Positions 63,817-64,000 of a DNA stretch of 64,000 nucleotides are shown piece after piece. Every line of letters begins with the position of its first letter. Position 1 is the first letter of the stretch. The notes under the pieces are model-generated. The model was given only the letters and a program-made list of their open reading frames with translations, did no database searches and was not told where the DNA came from. Made by a program: the position numbers and the translations under genes. The stretch is from DATDIC01 sp963777625 (GTDB lineage Bacteria > Pseudomonadota > Alphaproteobacteria > Acetobacterales > Acetobacteraceae), in the NCBI GenBank assembly GCA_963777625.1, contig CAVZRO010000001.1, positions 434,001 to 498,000 of the forward strand, in the 5' to 3' direction.

Positions 63817-63937
63817 ATCGACGTGCCGTGGCGGTGAGGTAGCCGGGCGCGCCGGGGGACGTTGTGACGCGGGGCACTTTTCGCGCGCTTCCGCGCGGGT
63901 TCTGGCCTCGGTCCGGCGCGCGGTCTATGCCGGGGGC

Positions 63938-64000
63938 ATGAGCGATTCCACTGACGCGTTACTGGCGGCGCAGTACGAGGCGCTGCCGTATCCCCCGCGC
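63938..64000 (+). CDS. Class I SAM-dependent methyltransferase, N-terminus only
   Basis: The first 21 codons run to the window edge: MSDSTDALLAAQYEALPYPP. The AxYEALPYPPR opening is typical of a group of SAM-dependent methyltransferases with a TPR or tandem domain. No catalytic motif is inside the window. ATG 63938 follows a GGGGGC stretch. The call rests on the N-terminal signature alone. Confidence 0.5.
   Translation, partial: MSDSTDALLAAQYEALPYPPR

Noticed and set aside
1..64000. tRNA, rRNA, IS elements or prophage
   Set aside because: No rRNA-like or tRNA-like conserved stretches, transposase motifs or phage structural genes were recognised; xerD appears to be the housekeeping recombinase.

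Overview
High-GC proteobacterial chromosome segment of about 64 kb, gene-dense and mostly metabolic. No rRNA, tRNA, CRISPR array, insertion sequence or prophage was seen. The fused shikimate kinase/3-dehydroquinate synthase (47706-49397), the EF-P type lysine aminomutase, and a GC-rich palindromic spacer repeat (36615-36655) suggest an alphaproteobacterium, probably of the Acetobacteraceae. That placement is inferred from gene fusions and repeat style; no marker phylogeny was possible.

Layout. 1-5.3 kb: truncated Uma2 nuclease, NtaA-type flavin monooxygenase, FAD hydroxylase, NAD(P)-binding reductase and MBL-fold hydrolase. 5.6-9.6 kb: secreted G1 (glutamic) peptidase homologue, a frameshifted vanadium-haloperoxidase/PAP2 protein with a Gly-Asn-Thr repeat N-terminus, and a broken adenylate-cyclase/TolB/TPR gene. 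9.8-14.4 kb: HtrA-like protein without a catalytic triad, fatty acid desaturase, and a three-gene operon ending in EpmB. 14.5-24.7 kb: frameshifted amidase, luciferase-like oxidoreductase, a thiolase/acyl-CoA ligase/DOPA-dioxygenase-like operon, alpha-hydroxy-acid oxidase, Ogt, a phosphoribosyltransferase-HAD fusion, an orphan NMT1-type binding protein and an SDR. 24.8-31.3 kb: a tight five-gene operon (alpha/beta hydrolase, acetoacetate decarboxylase-like, patatin, GMC oxidoreductase, metallophosphoesterase) that looks like a lipid or sterol-ester oxidation system. 31.3-37.8 kb: ribbon-helix-helix pair, two Gfo/Idh/MocA dehydrogenases, CinA-type amidase, TTC38-like protein, SDR, and a MazEF module with a perfect operator-like palindrome. 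37.5-44.8 kb: XRE regulator overlapping a hyfBCEFGI cluster whose large subunit lacks the Ni-Fe cysteines, i.e. an energy-converting hydrogenase-related (Ehr-type) complex. 45-50.5 kb: tautomerase, dimeric barrel protein, Gfo/Idh/MocA, copper chaperone, AroKB, a 47-residue membrane peptide and XerD. 50.5-61.4 kb: DUF4239-like membrane protein, CadC-like regulator, secreted cupin, MFS transporter with 2-hydroxyacid dehydrogenase, RlmN with an IalB-like protein, AraC regulator, PEP-CTERM protein and secreted hydrolase. 61.5-64 kb: an uncharacterised two-gene module and the start of a methyltransferase.

At least ten genes carry reading-frame breaks in which the next frame continues the same conserved protein with no loss of sequence. 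They are densest in the hyf membrane-subunit genes (38.1-41.4 kb). This pattern fits indel errors in the assembly or very recent decay. Every 'pseudogene' call below should be read with that caveat.
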